NCBI GenBank assembly: GCA_937915775.1
Contig: CALGGQ010000217.1
Location: 1-5,556, forward strand
Direction: 5' to 3'
DNA length: 5,556 bases
Source: an uncultured Clostridia bacterium
GTDB taxonomy: Bacteria; Bacillota; Clostridia; Oscillospirales; Acutalibacteraceae
The position numbers and the translations under genes are program-made. This document shows, piece by piece, positions 5,466 to 5,556 of the stretch. The first letter of the stretch is position 1, and each line of letters starts with the position of its first letter. The notes under the pieces are model-generated. The model saw only the letters and a program-made list of their open reading frames with translations. It did no database searches and was not told the origin of the DNA.

Positions 5466-5556
5466 TCTGCGAAAAGTATATTGTAATTAGATGATCATGA
5501 TTCTCCGCACGGAGAAGAGCAGGATTGGCTTCTGTCTTTCTCGTATAGAGGGACTT

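Larger units (their letters stand above)
5174..5556. other. AT-rich intergenic region without a supported gene
   Basis: These 383 bases hold no gene I can support on either strand. GC is about 28% over 5301-5420 by hand count, against about 53% in the repeat gene. Contents: a strong Shine-Dalgarno-like site on the minus strand (5228-5236), an 8-T run (5301-5308) after a weak 4-bp hairpin, a candidate rightward promoter (5369-5397), a possible short peptide (5427-5465) and a 7-bp inverted repeat TTCTCCG-CA-CGGAGAA (5501-5516). A weak minus-strand promoter-like pair also exists: TTGTCA at 5347-5352 and TATTTT at 5323-5328, 18 bases apart. Confidence 0.6.

Noticed and set aside
5359..5556. Minus-strand frame open for 65 codons from the window edge to a TAA at 5359
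   Set aside because: No start codon is visible, composition is that of random AT-rich DNA and I recognise no family; it could still be the tail of a gene outside the window.
5491..5556. Plus-strand ATG at 5491 open to the window end (22 codons)
   Set aside because: No ribosome binding site precedes it and the frame is too short to judge.
1..5556. CRISPR array, tRNA, rRNA, insertion sequence or integron attachment sites
   Set aside because: I found no short regularly spaced repeats, cloverleaf, transposase or terminal inverted repeats anywhere in the window.

Overview
The window looks like a chromosomal piece from a Gram-positive Clostridia-type bacterium (Bacillota, possibly a gut Ruminococcaceae/Oscillospiraceae relative). 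The reasons are strong AGGAGG-like ribosome binding sites, tightly overlapping genes, Bacillota-type NUDIX and GNAT proteins, and a large, acidic, helix-rich repeat protein of a kind I associate with those bacteria. The taxonomic call is inference. Every gene I can support is on the minus strand, so transcription runs from high to low coordinates.

Positions 5174-5556 are AT-rich and hold no gene I can support. They contain a candidate rightward promoter, a possible 12-codon peptide and a strong Shine-Dalgarno-like site with no start codon behind it. Positions 3101-5173 are one long reading frame of 690 codons. Its first ~30 codons are an internal piece of diaminopimelate epimerase (DapF) around the catalytic cysteine. 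The remaining 660 are two copies of a ~212-residue module separated by a ~240-residue module (period 452 residues). The frame therefore looks like the C-terminal part of a larger repeat protein, joined by rearrangement or assembly chimerism to a stray dapF fragment. It ends at a strong UUCG-loop terminator (3042-3081).

Positions 20-2999 are a compact operon with its own candidate promoter just after that terminator. In transcription order it encodes NUDIX hydrolase 1, NUDIX hydrolase 2, a protein of two fused GNAT acetyltransferase domains, NUDIX hydrolase 3 and a YdcF/SanA-like DUF218 protein. Neighbouring genes overlap by 22 or 4 bases, or are 1 base apart, so translation is probably coupled. 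The likely theme is small-molecule modification and clean-up: hydrolysis of nucleoside-diphosphate-linked compounds plus acetyl transfer. No substrate can be read from the sequence. Base composition changes sharply inside this operon, which suggests it was assembled from genes of different origin.
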